The translations under genes and the position numbers were made by a program. Under the pieces are notes generated by a model. That model had not been told where the DNA came from. It worked only from the letters and a program-made list of their open reading frames with translations, and did no database searches. This document shows positions 23,906 to 32,369 of a stretch of 64,000 nt of DNA, one piece after another. This stretch comes from Sinorhizobium fredii (lineage in GTDB: Bacteria; Pseudomonadota; Alphaproteobacteria; Rhizobiales; Rhizobiaceae). Location: the NCBI RefSeq assembly GCF_002944405.1, contig NZ_CP024310.1, positions 1,302,001 through 1,366,000 of the forward strand, given 5' to 3'. The first letter of the stretch is position 1. Each line of letters starts with the position of its first letter.

Positions 23906-24739
23906 TTATCGGCACTGACGGCGCGGCCCGCCGTCATAGGGCTGGTAGGTGTTGTCTTCCGGACGGTACGATCGGTATCGACTGAAGCAATAGTCGACAT
24001 GTTCGAACGACAGGTTCGTCGCATCGGCCGAGAGGTCCATCTCGGCTGAAGGAGCGTCGACGCTTTCCTCAGGAGTGGGTGGCGGCAAGGCGACTTCCAA
24101 CGGCGTTCCGGCCGCATTCATATAGGGAGAGATGCAAGTCCGCCGGCCGCCACTAAAGGATGTATAGCTGTTGTCGCGGGCACGGTAGGACCGATAGCGG
24201 TTCGCACACCATTCGACGTGCGCCGTCGGCCCGGCTGCCGACACCGGCTGTTCCTCGCTGGGTATCGTTTGAACTGAGCCGGTGGCCATTGAATCCAGAG
24301 AAGGAAGTTCCTTTTCGTCCCCATTGACCCTTGCGATCACCTCGGGTTCCGAAGGAAGGTCTTCTGCAGCCTCATTGCCCTGCGTGGTTACCACGTGTTC
24401 CGGGAAGTCCTCCACTGCCTCTTTGCCTTTTGTGGTCGCGATGCGTTCTGAAGGCAGGGTCACTACCGGCTCTTTGCCTTTTTCGGTCTCCAAGGGCTCC
24501 TTGGGAGAGACATCAATTGCCGCGGCGCGGGCGGGGAGCCGCTCGAATTGCTGAGCCGCCGGGTTCACTGCACGCGGCTGCTCGGTCCATATTTCCGACT
24601 GATTCATATCGAGCTGCGGCTCACGTGCCGGGTTCCCGTTAAGGATGAAAGTTGCGACCGCCGCCCCGCTAAGGAAGAGTGCGAGTGACAGGGCGAACCC
24701 GCAAAGTCCCGCCAATAAGCCTTTCACCTGACCCTCCAT
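23906..24739 (-). CDS. BA14K-family membrane-anchored protein with two BA14K motifs
   Basis: The 277-residue protein starts at the ATG at 24739 and has one N-terminal transmembrane segment (about 7-33). Three degenerate repeats of roughly 18 residues follow, each with an EKGKEPV/TKGKEAV/TQGNEAA core (about 80-135). Two BA14K motifs end the protein: [19 protein letters not shown] and, at the C-terminus, [19 protein letters not shown], each followed by a GG..R.C segment. Brucella BA14K is an immunoreactive envelope protein with lectin-like activity. Two copies in one chain are less usual. The motifs end in Cys pairs that probably form disulphides outside the membrane. A weak EcfG-like promoter lies upstream. 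Confidence 0.8.
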   Translation of the reverse strand: MEGQVKGLLAGLCGFALSLALFLSGAAVATFILNGNPAREPQLDMNQSEIWTEQPRAVNPAAQQFERLPARAAAIDVSPKEPLETEKGKEPVVTLPSERIATTKGKEAVEDFPEHVVTTQGNEAAEDLPSEPEVIARVNGDEKELPSLDSMATGSVQTIPSEEQPVSAAGPTAHVEWCANRYRSYRARDNSYTSFSGGRRTCISPYMNAAGTPLEVALPPPTPEESVDAPSAEMDLSADATNLSFEHVDYCFSRYRSYRPEDNTYQPYDGGPRRQCR

Positions 24740-24756
24740 CGTTTGTCTGTACGAAG

Positions 24757-24782
24757 AATGCGAGGGCTCCGTCTCAGGTTCC
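24757..24782 (-). promoter_or_regulatory. Possible EcfG/RpoE2-type promoter for the BA14K gene
   Basis: On the minus strand GGAAC (24782-24778), a 17-base spacer and CATT (24760-24757) lie only 18 bases before the ATG. The -10 is imperfect. Confidence 0.4.
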
Positions 24783-24885
24783 GCCGTGCGTGAGAATCCC
24801 CTGAATTTTGGCGGCCAGCTTCTCGCGCACGGTCGCGGAGATGCCTGACAAAGGTCTGGCTCCGCGATAAGAAAGAAACCCGCCC

Positions 24886-25164
24886 CTACTGCAGGGTGGC
24901 CGGATCGATCTTCCGGCTGTTCAACAGGTGCACGAATGTGATCCCCTGCTCCAGGAGCAGTTCGGCGGCCTTCAGGTCGCACGCCTCAAGGCCGGAGGAA
25001 CAGCCGCGAAGGCTGCATGCGAGCGACATCGAGTTCGCAACCGCGCGCGCGTCGCCGTCCTCCTCGGCCTCGTCGGCGGCTGCTTCGAGCGCGTCGGCTA
25101 CCGCCGACATCAGGTCCGCCAGTTCTCTGACATTCATCTCTTCGACAGTTTTCAGAACTTGCAT
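24886..25164 (-). CDS. Hypothetical acidic helical protein
   Basis: The ATG at 25164 follows AAGGAGAC at an ideal distance and gives 92 residues; the open frame extends further but without protein character. The product is largely helical and acidic ([20 protein letters not shown] followed by EAEEDGDA), with three cysteines in [16 protein letters not shown]. No family was recognised. It is transcribed in the direction of the BA14K gene but separated from it by 146 bases. Confidence 0.6.
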   Translation of the reverse strand: MQVLKTVEEMNVRELADLMSAVADALEAAADEAEEDGDARAVANSMSLACSLRGCSSGLEACDLKAAELLLEQGITFVHLLNSRKIDPATLQ

Positions 25165-25481
25165 GACGTCTCCTTGGCGCGCGACAATTCGCGGTGGCAA
25201 ACAGCGCGCGCATCTTTCATATGGAAGTCGTGGAAGTGGTCTGATGAGATATGGTCGCGGAACCCCTGGCCTGCAAGGCATGGCTACCATGCCCGTGGCG
25301 CATGCCCTATGCCGCGGAGAACCGGCTCGCTCAGGCTTTTGGAGATGAAAAGCAACTTGCGCGCTACCCAAAGGCATCAGTTTTTGAAAAGATGCGCGAT
25401 GCTGCGTGTCAGCGCCTGCCGCTCAAGTCGCCATCCGATGTGACTTGAAGCGGAGGAGACGAGGATGACCGGGAGCAAGCC
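25165..25481. other. Intergenic region without a convincing gene
   Basis: This 317-base gap separates the divergent genes starting at 25164 and 25482. Short open frames are present on both strands but none has a ribosome site or protein-like composition. A GGAGGAGACGAGG stretch near 25453 looks like a ribosome site, but the frame it would serve (ATG at 25465) closes quickly. No operator-like dyad was recognised. Confidence 0.4.
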
Positions 25482-25748
25482 ATGTGCCGAAACATCAAAC
25501 CTCTCTTCAATTTCAATCCGCCGGCGACGGACGAGGAGATACGCGATGCCGCACTGCAGTTCGTGCGAAAATTGAGCGGAACGACCAAGCCGTCTAAGCG
25601 CAATGAAGCGGCGTTCGAGCGCGCCGTAAGCTCGATCGCGGCCTGCGCCAGCGAACTGCTCGAAACGCTGGAGACTTCCCAACCCCCGCGCAACCGTGAG
25701 GACGAAGCAGCAAAGGCGCGTGCGAGAATGGCGATCCGCTTCCCGTAA
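25482..25748 (+). CDS. DUF2277 family protein
   Basis: The 88-residue protein begins MCRNIKPLFNFNPPATDEEI, the signature start of DUF2277, and continues DAALQFVRKLSGTTKPSKRN and then a helical AFERAVSSIAACASELLETL. The family is small, cytoplasmic and of unknown function; the conserved Cys near the N-terminus may bind metal. The ATG has GGGAG seven bases upstream. No partner is evident. Confidence 0.85.
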   Translation: MCRNIKPLFNFNPPATDEEIRDAALQFVRKLSGTTKPSKRNEAAFERAVSSIAACASELLETLETSQPPRNREDEAAKARARMAIRFP

Positions 25749-25860
25749 CATGTGCGGGCGTAAAATTCTGTCAAGAGTTGCACAGGCAAAGGGACTCGAC
25801 CTCTAGGTTTTTCTTTGGTTTTATCTTCAGCTAATATTCTTGGGTGGAGGAGGACAGAGG

Positions 25861-26019
25861 ATGGTTTACGACTGGGACGGAAAGCGGACACGTCGCCTTC
25901 AGATGCTGAAATTCTTCAGCGCGCTGGCGATACCTGCCCTTCTTTTCGGTTCAGCGGTTGCGGCAGTGGAGTGGACCGACAGAGGCACCCAGGGCGTCAA
26001 GGCCACTCGAATTCGGTAA
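25861..26019 (+). CDS. Small single-span membrane protein (52 residues)
   Basis: A GGAGGAGGACAGAGG stretch directly precedes the ATG, and the 52-codon frame ends with TAA at 26019. The peptide has a basic N-terminus (VYDWDGKRTRRLQM), one hydrophobic helix (LKFFSALAIPALLFGSAVAA, about residues 16-35) and a short polar tail. It could be a membrane miniprotein, or a precursor whose helix ends in an AVAA signal-peptidase site. A hairpin terminator follows the stop. No homologue is recalled with certainty; the strong ribosome site is the main evidence. Confidence 0.55.
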   Translation: MVYDWDGKRTRRLQMLKFFSALAIPALLFGSAVAAVEWTDRGTQGVKATRIR

Positions 26020-26028
26020 GCGGCCGAT

Positions 26029-26071
26029 GAACGCTTCGGCGTTCACCCGGCGAGCTCGGAAGCTCACCGGG
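26029..26071. terminator. Double hairpin, probable bidirectional terminator
   Basis: A perfect GAACGC-TTCG-GCGTTC hairpin (26029-26044) is followed by a second near-perfect one, CCGG-c-GAGCT paired with AGCTC-a-CCGG (26047-26070). They lie between convergent genes ending at 26019 and 26083. Confidence 0.6.
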
Positions 26072-26082
26072 GGAATTCAAGT

Positions 26083-26502
26083 TTATTGTATGACCTGTAC
26101 CACCGTGCGGCTTTTCGGGTCGGCGATGACCCGTTGCTCATTCACGACCGCATAGGCATAGCGCGTATCTTCGGGTATCGGAGTAAGGACAACCGTCTCG
26201 GGCAAGGGCTTGCCGACGACGATCTGTTCCTGGATGACGACTGGCTGCGTCGGAAGCGGCTGCGCTTCGACATAGGCAATCACTTTCGGCGGAGGCGGGT
26301 CGATGACCGCTCCCGCGATCGCGCCCGCGACGCCGCCAACCGCGGCTCCGACCGGACCTCCAACGACTGCGCCCGCGGCGGCTCCGCCAGCGGCGCCGGT
26401 CACTGCGCTATTTCTCGACGTGTCTTCTGCTGCAGCAGGAAGAGTTACGGCTCCAATTCCAAGACTCAACGCAACAGCACTCTTGAGGAGCATGGCTTTC
26501 AT
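26083..26502 (-). CDS. DUF1236-type secreted protein with glycine-zipper segment
   Basis: The 139-residue protein has a signal peptide (1-25). A glycine-rich segment follows (about 33-66, GAAGGAAAGAVVGGPVGAAV), typical of membrane-inserting glycine zippers. The C-terminal domain (about 70-139) has the DUF1236 pattern: VGKPLPETVVLTPIP, then RYAYAVVNEQRVIADPKSRT. Rhizobial genomes carry many such small envelope proteins. The ATG at 26502 has AAGGGAGAA upstream. An EcfG-like promoter is placed 38 bases before the start. Confidence 0.8.
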   Translation of the reverse strand: MKAMLLKSAVALSLGIGAVTLPAAAEDTSRNSAVTGAAGGAAAGAVVGGPVGAAVGGVAGAIAGAVIDPPPPKVIAYVEAQPLPTQPVVIQEQIVVGKPLPETVVLTPIPEDTRYAYAVVNEQRVIADPKSRTVVQVIQ

Positions 26503-26539
26503 CAGAAAATTCTCCCTTGTGCATCCCTTCGGGTCGACA

Positions 26540-26565
26540 AACTACAGGGTTCGGGCTTTTGTTCC
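26540..26565 (-). promoter_or_regulatory. EcfG/RpoE2-like promoter for the DUF1236 gene
   Basis: On the minus strand GGAAC (26565-26561), a 17-base spacer and AGTT (26543-26540) lie 38 bases before the ATG. Confidence 0.55.
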
Positions 26566-26599
26566 GGCGGTCCGCAAACGAGATCAAGGAGGATGAGAC

Positions 26600-27241
26600 A
26601 TGCGCGAGGCACTGATCGTCTGGGGCGGCTGGAGCGGGCACGAGCCAAAGGAATGCGCCCATGTCATTCGCGACATGCTGCAGGAGGACGGCTTCCGGGT
26701 CTATCTGGAACACACGACCGAGACCTTTGCCGATCCCTCCATTCACGACGTGTCGCTGATCGTGCCGATCATGACCATGTCGAAGATCGAGAAGGAGGAG
26801 GCGAAAAACCTCGCCGCTGCCGTGCAAGGTGGCGTCGGCATTGCCGGCTATCACGGCGGCGCCGGCGATGCGTTCCGCGAATGCGTTGAGTACCAGTTCA
26901 TCATCGGTGGCCAATGGGTGGCCCATCCCGGAAACATCATCGACTACCGCGTGAACATCAGCCGCCCCGACGACCCCCTGATGGAAGGGATCTCCGATTT
27001 CCCTTACACCTCAGAGCAATATTACATGCATGTCGATCCCTCGAACGAGGTGCTGGCGACGACCACCTTTTCCGGCGAGCATGCGTGGTGGATCGAGGGC
27101 GTGGTGATGCCGGTAGTCTGGAAGCGCAAGCACGGTAAGGGCCGGGTCTTCTATTCCTCGCTCGGCCACGTATCGAAGGAATTCGAGGTTCCGCAGATGC
27201 GGACGATCTTCCGCCGCGGTGCCAACTGGGCGGCGCGGTAA
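26600..27241 (+). CDS. ThuA domain-containing protein
   Basis: The 213-residue protein is one ThuA (glutamine-amidotransferase-like) domain. It starts MREALIVWGGWSGHEPKECA, has ESMTSL-type elements replaced by GIAGYHGGAGDAFRECVEYQ, and contains WVAHPGN, EQYYMHVDPSNEVLATT, PVVWKRKHGKGRVFYSSLGH and a terminal helix. The canonical nucleophile Cys of class I amidotransferases is not evident. ThuA/ThuB of Sinorhizobium act in trehalose or related disaccharide use, but this is a shorter paralogue without thuB nearby, so a role in sugar metabolism is only inferred. A strong AAGGAGG site precedes the ATG. Confidence 0.85.
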   Translation: MREALIVWGGWSGHEPKECAHVIRDMLQEDGFRVYLEHTTETFADPSIHDVSLIVPIMTMSKIEKEEAKNLAAAVQGGVGIAGYHGGAGDAFRECVEYQFIIGGQWVAHPGNIIDYRVNISRPDDPLMEGISDFPYTSEQYYMHVDPSNEVLATTTFSGEHAWWIEGVVMPVVWKRKHGKGRVFYSSLGHVSKEFEVPQMRTIFRRGANWAAR

Positions 27242-27907
27242 ATCGATCTGGCGCTTACTGGATGGGTTGCCGCTCGGCGTTCTCTCGCTGCGCCAAGCCG
27301 ACCGCTCTTCGGCCTCGCAACTGATCCAGCCTATCGCCAAACGGGCTATGACTGTGTTTCGTCTGGCGCTGCACAACGAGGCCGCTCCGCCTACAATCCT
27401 TCCCCAACCCTTTGGAATTCCCTGTAAAGCTGCTCCGGCAGAAAACTTTCATGCACATGTTGCAATGCAATAATATTCTGTTAGGGTGTATTGCAGAGAT
27501 CATCTCCTCTTGAGGTTGTGCAATGAAGGCATGTGCTTGGTCGGGCAGCCGGAGTTTTCAACGGGCTAAGGTCGTTCCCCGCAGGCCGTCCGCCCGCTTT
27601 GGTGAAGCGCAGTTTCGAGGTAAGTGCCCACAGCGCGAATATTCAAAGTGCGGGTCGTTTCTTCGGCATCTGCGTGTCATTGCAAAAACTGTAGCTGCGG
27701 TCTGCAGCCGGTAATCGCCTGTGCCGCATTTCACAGGCAATAGCGGCCGTCGGGGAACTCCGACTGCTGCCATCCGAAATTCGCATCGAAGCATCTGCCT
27801 ACTACCGCAGCACTGGTGAGAACGTGACCGGAGTGAATTTGCTGACCCTGCAATTCGGGCCCCGCAGGCCAATGCGGTTGCTCCTCCCCGTCTTACGAGG
27901 TTAACCG
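27242..27907. other. Long intergenic region with no convincing gene
   Basis: This 666-base stretch between the ThuA and GMC genes holds only short frames without ribosome sites; a 63-codon plus-strand frame at 27523-27714 has unnatural composition. It is less GC-rich than its neighbours around 27440-27510. A perfect 7-base hairpin (GCCTGTG/CACAGGC, 27717-27738) is present without a T-run. It may be the leader or promoter region of the GMC operon. Nothing specific is recognised. Confidence 0.4.
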
Positions 27908-29350
27908 ATGGTGCTGGGTGTTCGCGCCGAAGAGATCGCCGGAGAGCATTTCGACGTGGTCGTGATCGGTTCCGGCTTCGGATCCGCCTTCTTCCTCCAT
28001 GGTTTCACGCATCGCCGCAGCGCGCGCATTCTTCTCCTTGAATGGGGTCGCCACAACTCGCATGCGTGGCAGTTGGAACATGGTGCGAATACCGATCTCA
28101 AGGATGAGCAGACCTACAGGAGCAATTCAACAAAGCCGTGGAACTACACGATCGGGCTGGGCGGCGGCACCAACTGCTGGTTCGCCCAGACGCCACGGCT
28201 GCATCCGAATGATTTCAGGCTGAGAAGCCTCTATGGGGTCGGACAGGATTGGCCGATCAGCTACGATGATCTCGAGCCTTTCTACTGTCAGGCCGAGTCG
28301 ATCATGTCCATATCGGGCGATCCGGATATGGCGTCGCTCATGCCGCGATCGAGGCCCTTCCCTCAACCGCCGCATCGGATGTCGACGCCGGATCGGATGA
28401 TGAAAGCGGCGCAACCGGATCGGCACTTCGTCATGCCGACAGCACGGGCGCGGGTAGCGACAGAACAGCGTGCGTCCTGCTGCGCATCGCTGCACTGCTG
28501 GCTCTGCCCGGCCGATGCGAAATTCACTGCCAATAACGGTCTCATGCATGTCTTCGAACATCCGCAGGTATCCGTCTGCCTGGAATCGGAAGTGCGGCGA
28601 TTGGAGCACGCGGCCGGAAGTATGCGCGCCGCGACGTTCCGGCACGATGGCAGGGAGCATACGGTCACGGGCGACCTTTTCGTGCTCGGCGCCAACGGTA
28701 TCCAGAGCCCGGCTATCATGCTGCGATCGGGTCTCGGCGGCGATTTGGTCGGGCGGGGTCTGCATGAATCCTACGGCTGGAACCTTGAAGCCTATCTCGA
28801 CGGCGTCGACAATTTCGATGGAAGCACCATCACCACTGGTCTGAATTTCGGCCTGTATGACGGAGCCCACAGATCGGAGCACGGCGCGGCTCTGGTCTAT
28901 TTCGAGAACCGCTGGCAGCACGGTCTTCGTCCCGAGAAGGGGCGATTGCGGCAAACACTTCCCCTCGTAATCGTCACCGAGGACCTGCTGGAGGCGGACA
29001 ATTTCGTCAGCCTCGATGAAAACGGCGACGCTTTCATAAGCTACAAGGGAGCGGCCGAATACGCGGTCAAAGGCATGACGAGAGCCAAGGAGCAACTGCC
29101 GGAGCTTCTTCGGCCGCTGCCGGTCGAAAAAGTCCTGGATCGCGGCATCCGGCGGACGGAATCGCATGTTCAAGGCACGCTTCGCATGGGGAAAGACCCC
29201 AAGGACTCGGTGGTCGACGGTGATTTGATCCACCACCAAATTCGCAATCTGCTGATCGTCGGCACCAGCACCTACCCAAGCTGTTCCTGCGCCAATCCCA
29301 GCTTGACGGCCGCGGCCCTCTCGTTGCGGGCGGCTAGTCGCCTAACATGA
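27908..29350 (+). CDS. GMC-family FAD-dependent oxidoreductase
   Basis: The 480-residue protein has an N-terminal FAD-binding Rossmann motif, VVVIGSGFGSAFF (17-29), followed by LLLEWGR. A GMC-type second signature lies near 78-100 (NYTIGLGGGTNCWFAQTPR), and the C-terminal block is HVQGTLRMGKDPKDSVVDGD followed by NLLIVGTSTYPSCSCANPSLTAAAL. The C-terminal catalytic His/Asn region is modified (the usual NP-T becomes NPSLT). A Cys-rich patch (RASCCASLHCWLCPAD, about 197-212) is unusual. Substrate is unknown; glucose/choline/gluconate dehydrogenase relatives are possible. The next gene encodes a Tat-exported small protein, as in three-component gluconate 2-dehydrogenases. A GAGG site lies before the ATG. 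Confidence 0.85.
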   Translation: MVLGVRAEEIAGEHFDVVVIGSGFGSAFFLHGFTHRRSARILLLEWGRHNSHAWQLEHGANTDLKDEQTYRSNSTKPWNYTIGLGGGTNCWFAQTPRLHPNDFRLRSLYGVGQDWPISYDDLEPFYCQAESIMSISGDPDMASLMPRSRPFPQPPHRMSTPDRMMKAAQPDRHFVMPTARARVATEQRASCCASLHCWLCPADAKFTANNGLMHVFEHPQVSVCLESEVRRLEHAAGSMRAATFRHDGREHTVTGDLFVLGANGIQSPAIMLRSGLGGDLVGRGLHESYGWNLEAYLDGVDNFDGSTITTGLNFGLYDGAHRSEHGAALVYFENRWQHGLRPEKGRLRQTLPLVIVTEDLLEADNFVSLDENGDAFISYKGAAEYAVKGMTRAKEQLPELLRPLPVEKVLDRGIRRTESHVQGTLRMGKDPKDSVVDGDLIHHQIRNLLIVGTSTYPSCSCANPSLTAAALSLRAASRLT

Positions 29351-29362
29351 TGGAGAAAAAGC

Positions 29363-29806
29363 ATGATCACGCTTTCACGGCGCGCGGTTCTCGGTCTGGC
29401 CGGCGGGTGTGTCGCTTCAACCGCCCTTGCCTACACGGCGGCCCGGTCCTTTTCCGGCGAGGATTTGGTCCGGGCATCTCTGAAACGGTATCTCGGAGAG
29501 CTGAACATGTCGGATGAGCATCTGCGCGCCTTCACCCTGGAATTCCACAAGCGAAATCCATGGGATTTCCCGACGGAAAAGCTGGCGGATGCTTCGACGC
29601 TATTCGAAGGACTGGGTCTGGGAGACGCGGTTCGACCACTGCTGCCCGATGATGACGCAAAGCGTTTGGAGCGGTTCGAGCGCTGGCTGCTCGCCGACTT
29701 TCATCTCCTCACCGACTACGCCTGGCGCAGCGGACCGGAAGATGCCGTTACCTTTTCAGGCAGCCAGCATTGCGTGAACCCGTTTGCAAATTTCGACGCT
29801 GCATAG
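29363..29806 (+). CDS. Tat-exported small subunit-like protein next to GMC oxidoreductase
   Basis: The 147-residue protein begins with a twin-arginine signal (LSRRAVLGLAGGCVASTAL, about 5-23), implying export of a folded product. The rest is helical (EDLVRASLKRYLGEL, then ERFERWLLADFHLLTDYAWR) and ends QHCVNPFANFDAA. Length and position, 12 bases after the GMC gene, resemble the gamma subunit of membrane-bound gluconate/sorbitol dehydrogenases, which carries the Tat signal for the complex. Similarity to that subunit is positional and structural only. It is probably translated with the oxidoreductase and could carry it across the membrane. Confidence 0.65.
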   Translation: MITLSRRAVLGLAGGCVASTALAYTAARSFSGEDLVRASLKRYLGELNMSDEHLRAFTLEFHKRNPWDFPTEKLADASTLFEGLGLGDAVRPLLPDDDAKRLERFERWLLADFHLLTDYAWRSGPEDAVTFSGSQHCVNPFANFDAA

Positions 29807-29836
29807 TGTCCATCAATACTACTTGGGGGTGAAGTT

Positions 29837-30832
29837 ATGTACTACAGATCAATTGCAGATATGAATTCCACCATTGCCAAAAACCTCCACCGACTGCCAC
29901 GTGATATCGATCTCGTCGTCGGAATCCCCAGAAGCGGCCTCCTGGCTGCCAACCTCGTCAGTCTGACCGCGAACATCCAGATGACCGATCTCGACAGCTT
30001 TGTCGCCGGCAAGACCTTCTCCTGCGGGATCACCAAGCGCTCCGCCGCTCTGCAGCGCACCATACCTGAGATGCGCCGGATACTGGTTATCGATGACAGC
30101 ATCAATGGCGGTGGCGCCATGCGGGAGGCGCGGGTAAAGGCAGCCGCCGCGGGCGTTGCCCGCGACCAGCTTGTCTTCGCTGCCGTATACGGCACCTATG
30201 AGCGCTACGACGAGGCCGATCTCGTGCTCGAGGTCGTACCACAGCCTCGGCTTTTCCAGTGGAACGTGATGCACCACAAGTTTCTCGGCCAGAGCTGCGT
30301 CGATATTGACGGGGTCCTGTGTTTCGATCCCACCAACGAAGAAAACGATGACGGCCCCGCCTACCTCCAATTCCTGGCGCAAGCACGTCCACTGTATGTC
30401 CCGACGCGAAAGATCGCCTATCTGGTGACCAGTCGGCTGGAAAAATACCGGGCCCAGACGGAGGCCTGGCTGGCGGCGCAGGGAATCGAGTATGGAGAAC
30501 TCATCATGCTCGACCTTCCCAGCAAGGAAGAGCGCCAACGGCTCGCCGCGCACGGCCGCTTCAAGGCCGAGTTCTACCGGCGTTCGGATGCCGTGCTTTT
30601 CATCGAAAGCGAGCACGATCAGGCGGTGAATATAGCCAAGCTCTCGGGAAAGCCGGTGCTTTGTATGGAGTCGCAACAGATGATCTCTTCGAATTCCGCG
30701 TGGCTGCTGGCAGGGCTAAAACAGGCGAAATCGTTGGAGGGTCGGCAGGCAATGCTGAAGGCAGCGGCCCGTGCGATGCTTGGAGAACGGGGTTACCAGG
30801 CGCTGAAGGGCAGGGTGCGAAAGCCGGCCTGA
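29837..30832 (+). CDS. Phosphoribosyltransferase-HAD fusion protein
   Basis: The 331-residue protein has two domains. Residues 1-145 form a type I phosphoribosyltransferase, with the PRPP-binding motif RILVIDDSINGGGAM (81-95) and VVGIPRSGLLAAN (28-40). Residues 153-331 carry a HAD-type start, CVDIDGVLCFDP (Asp156 and Asp158 in the DxD position), and a Rossmann-like continuation to HDQAVNIAKLSGKPVLC. It probably couples a PRPP-dependent step with a phosphatase. Such fusions occur near polysaccharide and nucleotide-sugar genes; a Wzx-like gene follows here. Substrates are unknown. The gene begins 30 bases after the Tat-protein gene and may be co-transcribed. Confidence 0.8.
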   Translation: MYYRSIADMNSTIAKNLHRLPRDIDLVVGIPRSGLLAANLVSLTANIQMTDLDSFVAGKTFSCGITKRSAALQRTIPEMRRILVIDDSINGGGAMREARVKAAAAGVARDQLVFAAVYGTYERYDEADLVLEVVPQPRLFQWNVMHHKFLGQSCVDIDGVLCFDPTNEENDDGPAYLQFLAQARPLYVPTRKIAYLVTSRLEKYRAQTEAWLAAQGIEYGELIMLDLPSKEERQRLAAHGRFKAEFYRRSDAVLFIESEHDQAVNIAKLSGKPVLCMESQQMISSNSAWLLAGLKQAKSLEGRQAMLKAAARAMLGERGYQALKGRVRKPA

Positions 30833-30875
30833 TGATTGATGATTGCAGAAGGCCTCCGATGCGCAGAAGGCGCTC

Positions 30876-32369
30876 TTAGGCCTCCCCGCCCCGCGATCCG
30901 ATCACGCGTCCCGGCACGAGCTTGATGGCCTCCCGCAAGGTTTGTCTGCCGAACGGGAAAAGCATCGCGATCACGATTGTAACGGCGTATGACAGGGCGG
31001 CAACGGCCGCAATGGCGAGAATAGGCTGGTTCGGCAAGACCGGTCGGGAAAACCAAAGGACCAGCAATGCGCAATGCGAACCGAGCACAAAGGGGCCGGC
31101 AGCACAAAGCACATCCTTCAAACCCAACGGCCCCTTTCTCCCGACATAGATCCACAGAAGCGGTGTTCGAACATACTCGCTGAGCGAATAGACAACGGCG
31201 ACCCCTAAGGCTCCGTAGGGCAGACCGATGACGAAGGCCAAAGCCGACGTTACCGCTGTCACGATTCCCCACCGCATGAAATCACCCGACCGGCCCTGGC
31301 TGATGAACAGCCAACCTGCAGGATTGTTGACCGGCTGCAGCAAGCCGGCAAAGCCGAGCGCCATGAAAATGACTGCGCTCTCCCGCCACTGCTCTCCCAA
31401 GACAAAAGGAATAAGCACATCGGCCGTGGCAATGGCGGCGCCGACGCCGGGGAGCGCCACAATGAGCATCAAGGGCAGCACCCGAAGATAGGCGCTGCGA
31501 TACCGATCGGGCTCGTTCGCCAGGCGGGAGAGCGCCGGCACCATGACTTTCGACAGCGGATTGGCCAGTTGGCTGAGCGGAAAAAGCAGCAGCTTATAGG
31601 CTCGGTCGTAAAGCCCCAATTGCGTCTCGCCCCAGTATCGGCCGATGAGAATGTTGTCCAGATTGCGGGCAAAGAAGTTCGCGAAGTTGAATCCAGTTAT
31701 GCCGGCACCGAAGGTCAGCAACGCGCCTACGCCTTCGGTTTTGAGTGTGAAACCTGGCCGCCACCCCGAATTCGCCCAGTAACAGAGCGTCGGCAAGACG
31801 GCACTCGTCAGCGTGCCGGCGTAAAGCGCCCAATAGGATCGATCGACGAAAGTCCAGCCGACGGCGGCGAAAAAGCCACCCATGGCGCTAGCGATCTCCA
31901 CCACCGCCAGGCGATCGAAGGCCATGCGCCGGTTGAGCAGTGCAAGGTGTTGGGCCCCGAAGCCATAGGCGAGTATCTGCAACGACATCGCGGCGACAAG
32001 AGGCCCCACTCGGGGCTCATCGTAAAAAGCTCCGATGAGCGGTGCCATGCCCACCATCAAACAGGCAAGCGCCACGCTGACCGCAACGTTGATCCAGAAG
32101 AGAGAATTCACCTCTTCGTGTGTTATGGAGCGTTTCTGCACGGTCGCCTGCGTGAGCCCAAGGTCCTGAAACAGTGCGATGAACGCCAATACCGGCGCGC
32201 ACATCGCAACCACGCCAAAATCCTGAGGTGACAGGAGGCGCGAAAGGACGATTACGGAAAGGATCTGCGTCGCGACCTTGACCGCTTGGGCAAGGGCCGT
32301 CGCGACGGCACCCCGACCTACTTTCTCGCGGAGCGAACCGTCAGGGGGATCGAATGCGCTGGCTTCCAA
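30876..32369 (-). CDS. Wzx/MOP-type polysaccharide flippase
   Basis: The 497-residue reading has 12-14 hydrophobic segments and the oligosaccharide-flippase pattern: GRGAVATALAQAVKVATQIL at the N-terminus, LSRLLSPQDFGVVAM, then LGLTQATVQKRSITHEEVNSLFWINV and FARNLDNILIGRYWGETQLG. It belongs to the polysaccharide transporter branch of the MOP superfamily, moving lipid-linked sugar repeats across the inner membrane. The start is uncertain: a TTG at 32369 with GAGGGTGAGG nearby gives the family-like N-terminus, while longer readings include a stretch of unlikely composition. Gene context (HTTM, PRTase-HAD) suggests a small surface-polysaccharide locus. Confidence 0.8.
   Translation of the reverse strand: MEASAFDPPDGSLREKVGRGAVATALAQAVKVATQILSVIVLSRLLSPQDFGVVAMCAPVLAFIALFQDLGLTQATVQKRSITHEEVNSLFWINVAVSVALACLMVGMAPLIGAFYDEPRVGPLVAAMSLQILAYGFGAQHLALLNRRMAFDRLAVVEIASAMGGFFAAVGWTFVDRSYWALYAGTLTSAVLPTLCYWANSGWRPGFTLKTEGVGALLTFGAGITGFNFANFFARNLDNILIGRYWGETQLGLYDRAYKLLLFPLSQLANPLSKVMVPALSRLANEPDRYRSAYLRVLPLMLIVALPGVGAAIATADVLIPFVLGEQWRESAVIFMALGFAGLLQPVNNPAGWLFISQGRSGDFMRWGIVTAVTSALAFVIGLPYGALGVAVVYSLSEYVRTPLLWIYVGRKGPLGLKDVLCAAGPFVLGSHCALLVLWFSRPVLPNQPILAIAAVAALSYAVTIVIAMLFPFGRQTLREAIKLVPGRVIGSRGGEA

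Noticed and set aside
27523..27714. A 63-codon plus-strand frame in the gap before the GMC gene
   Set aside because: Weak start context and Arg/Ser-rich composition unlike a folded protein; no second line of support.
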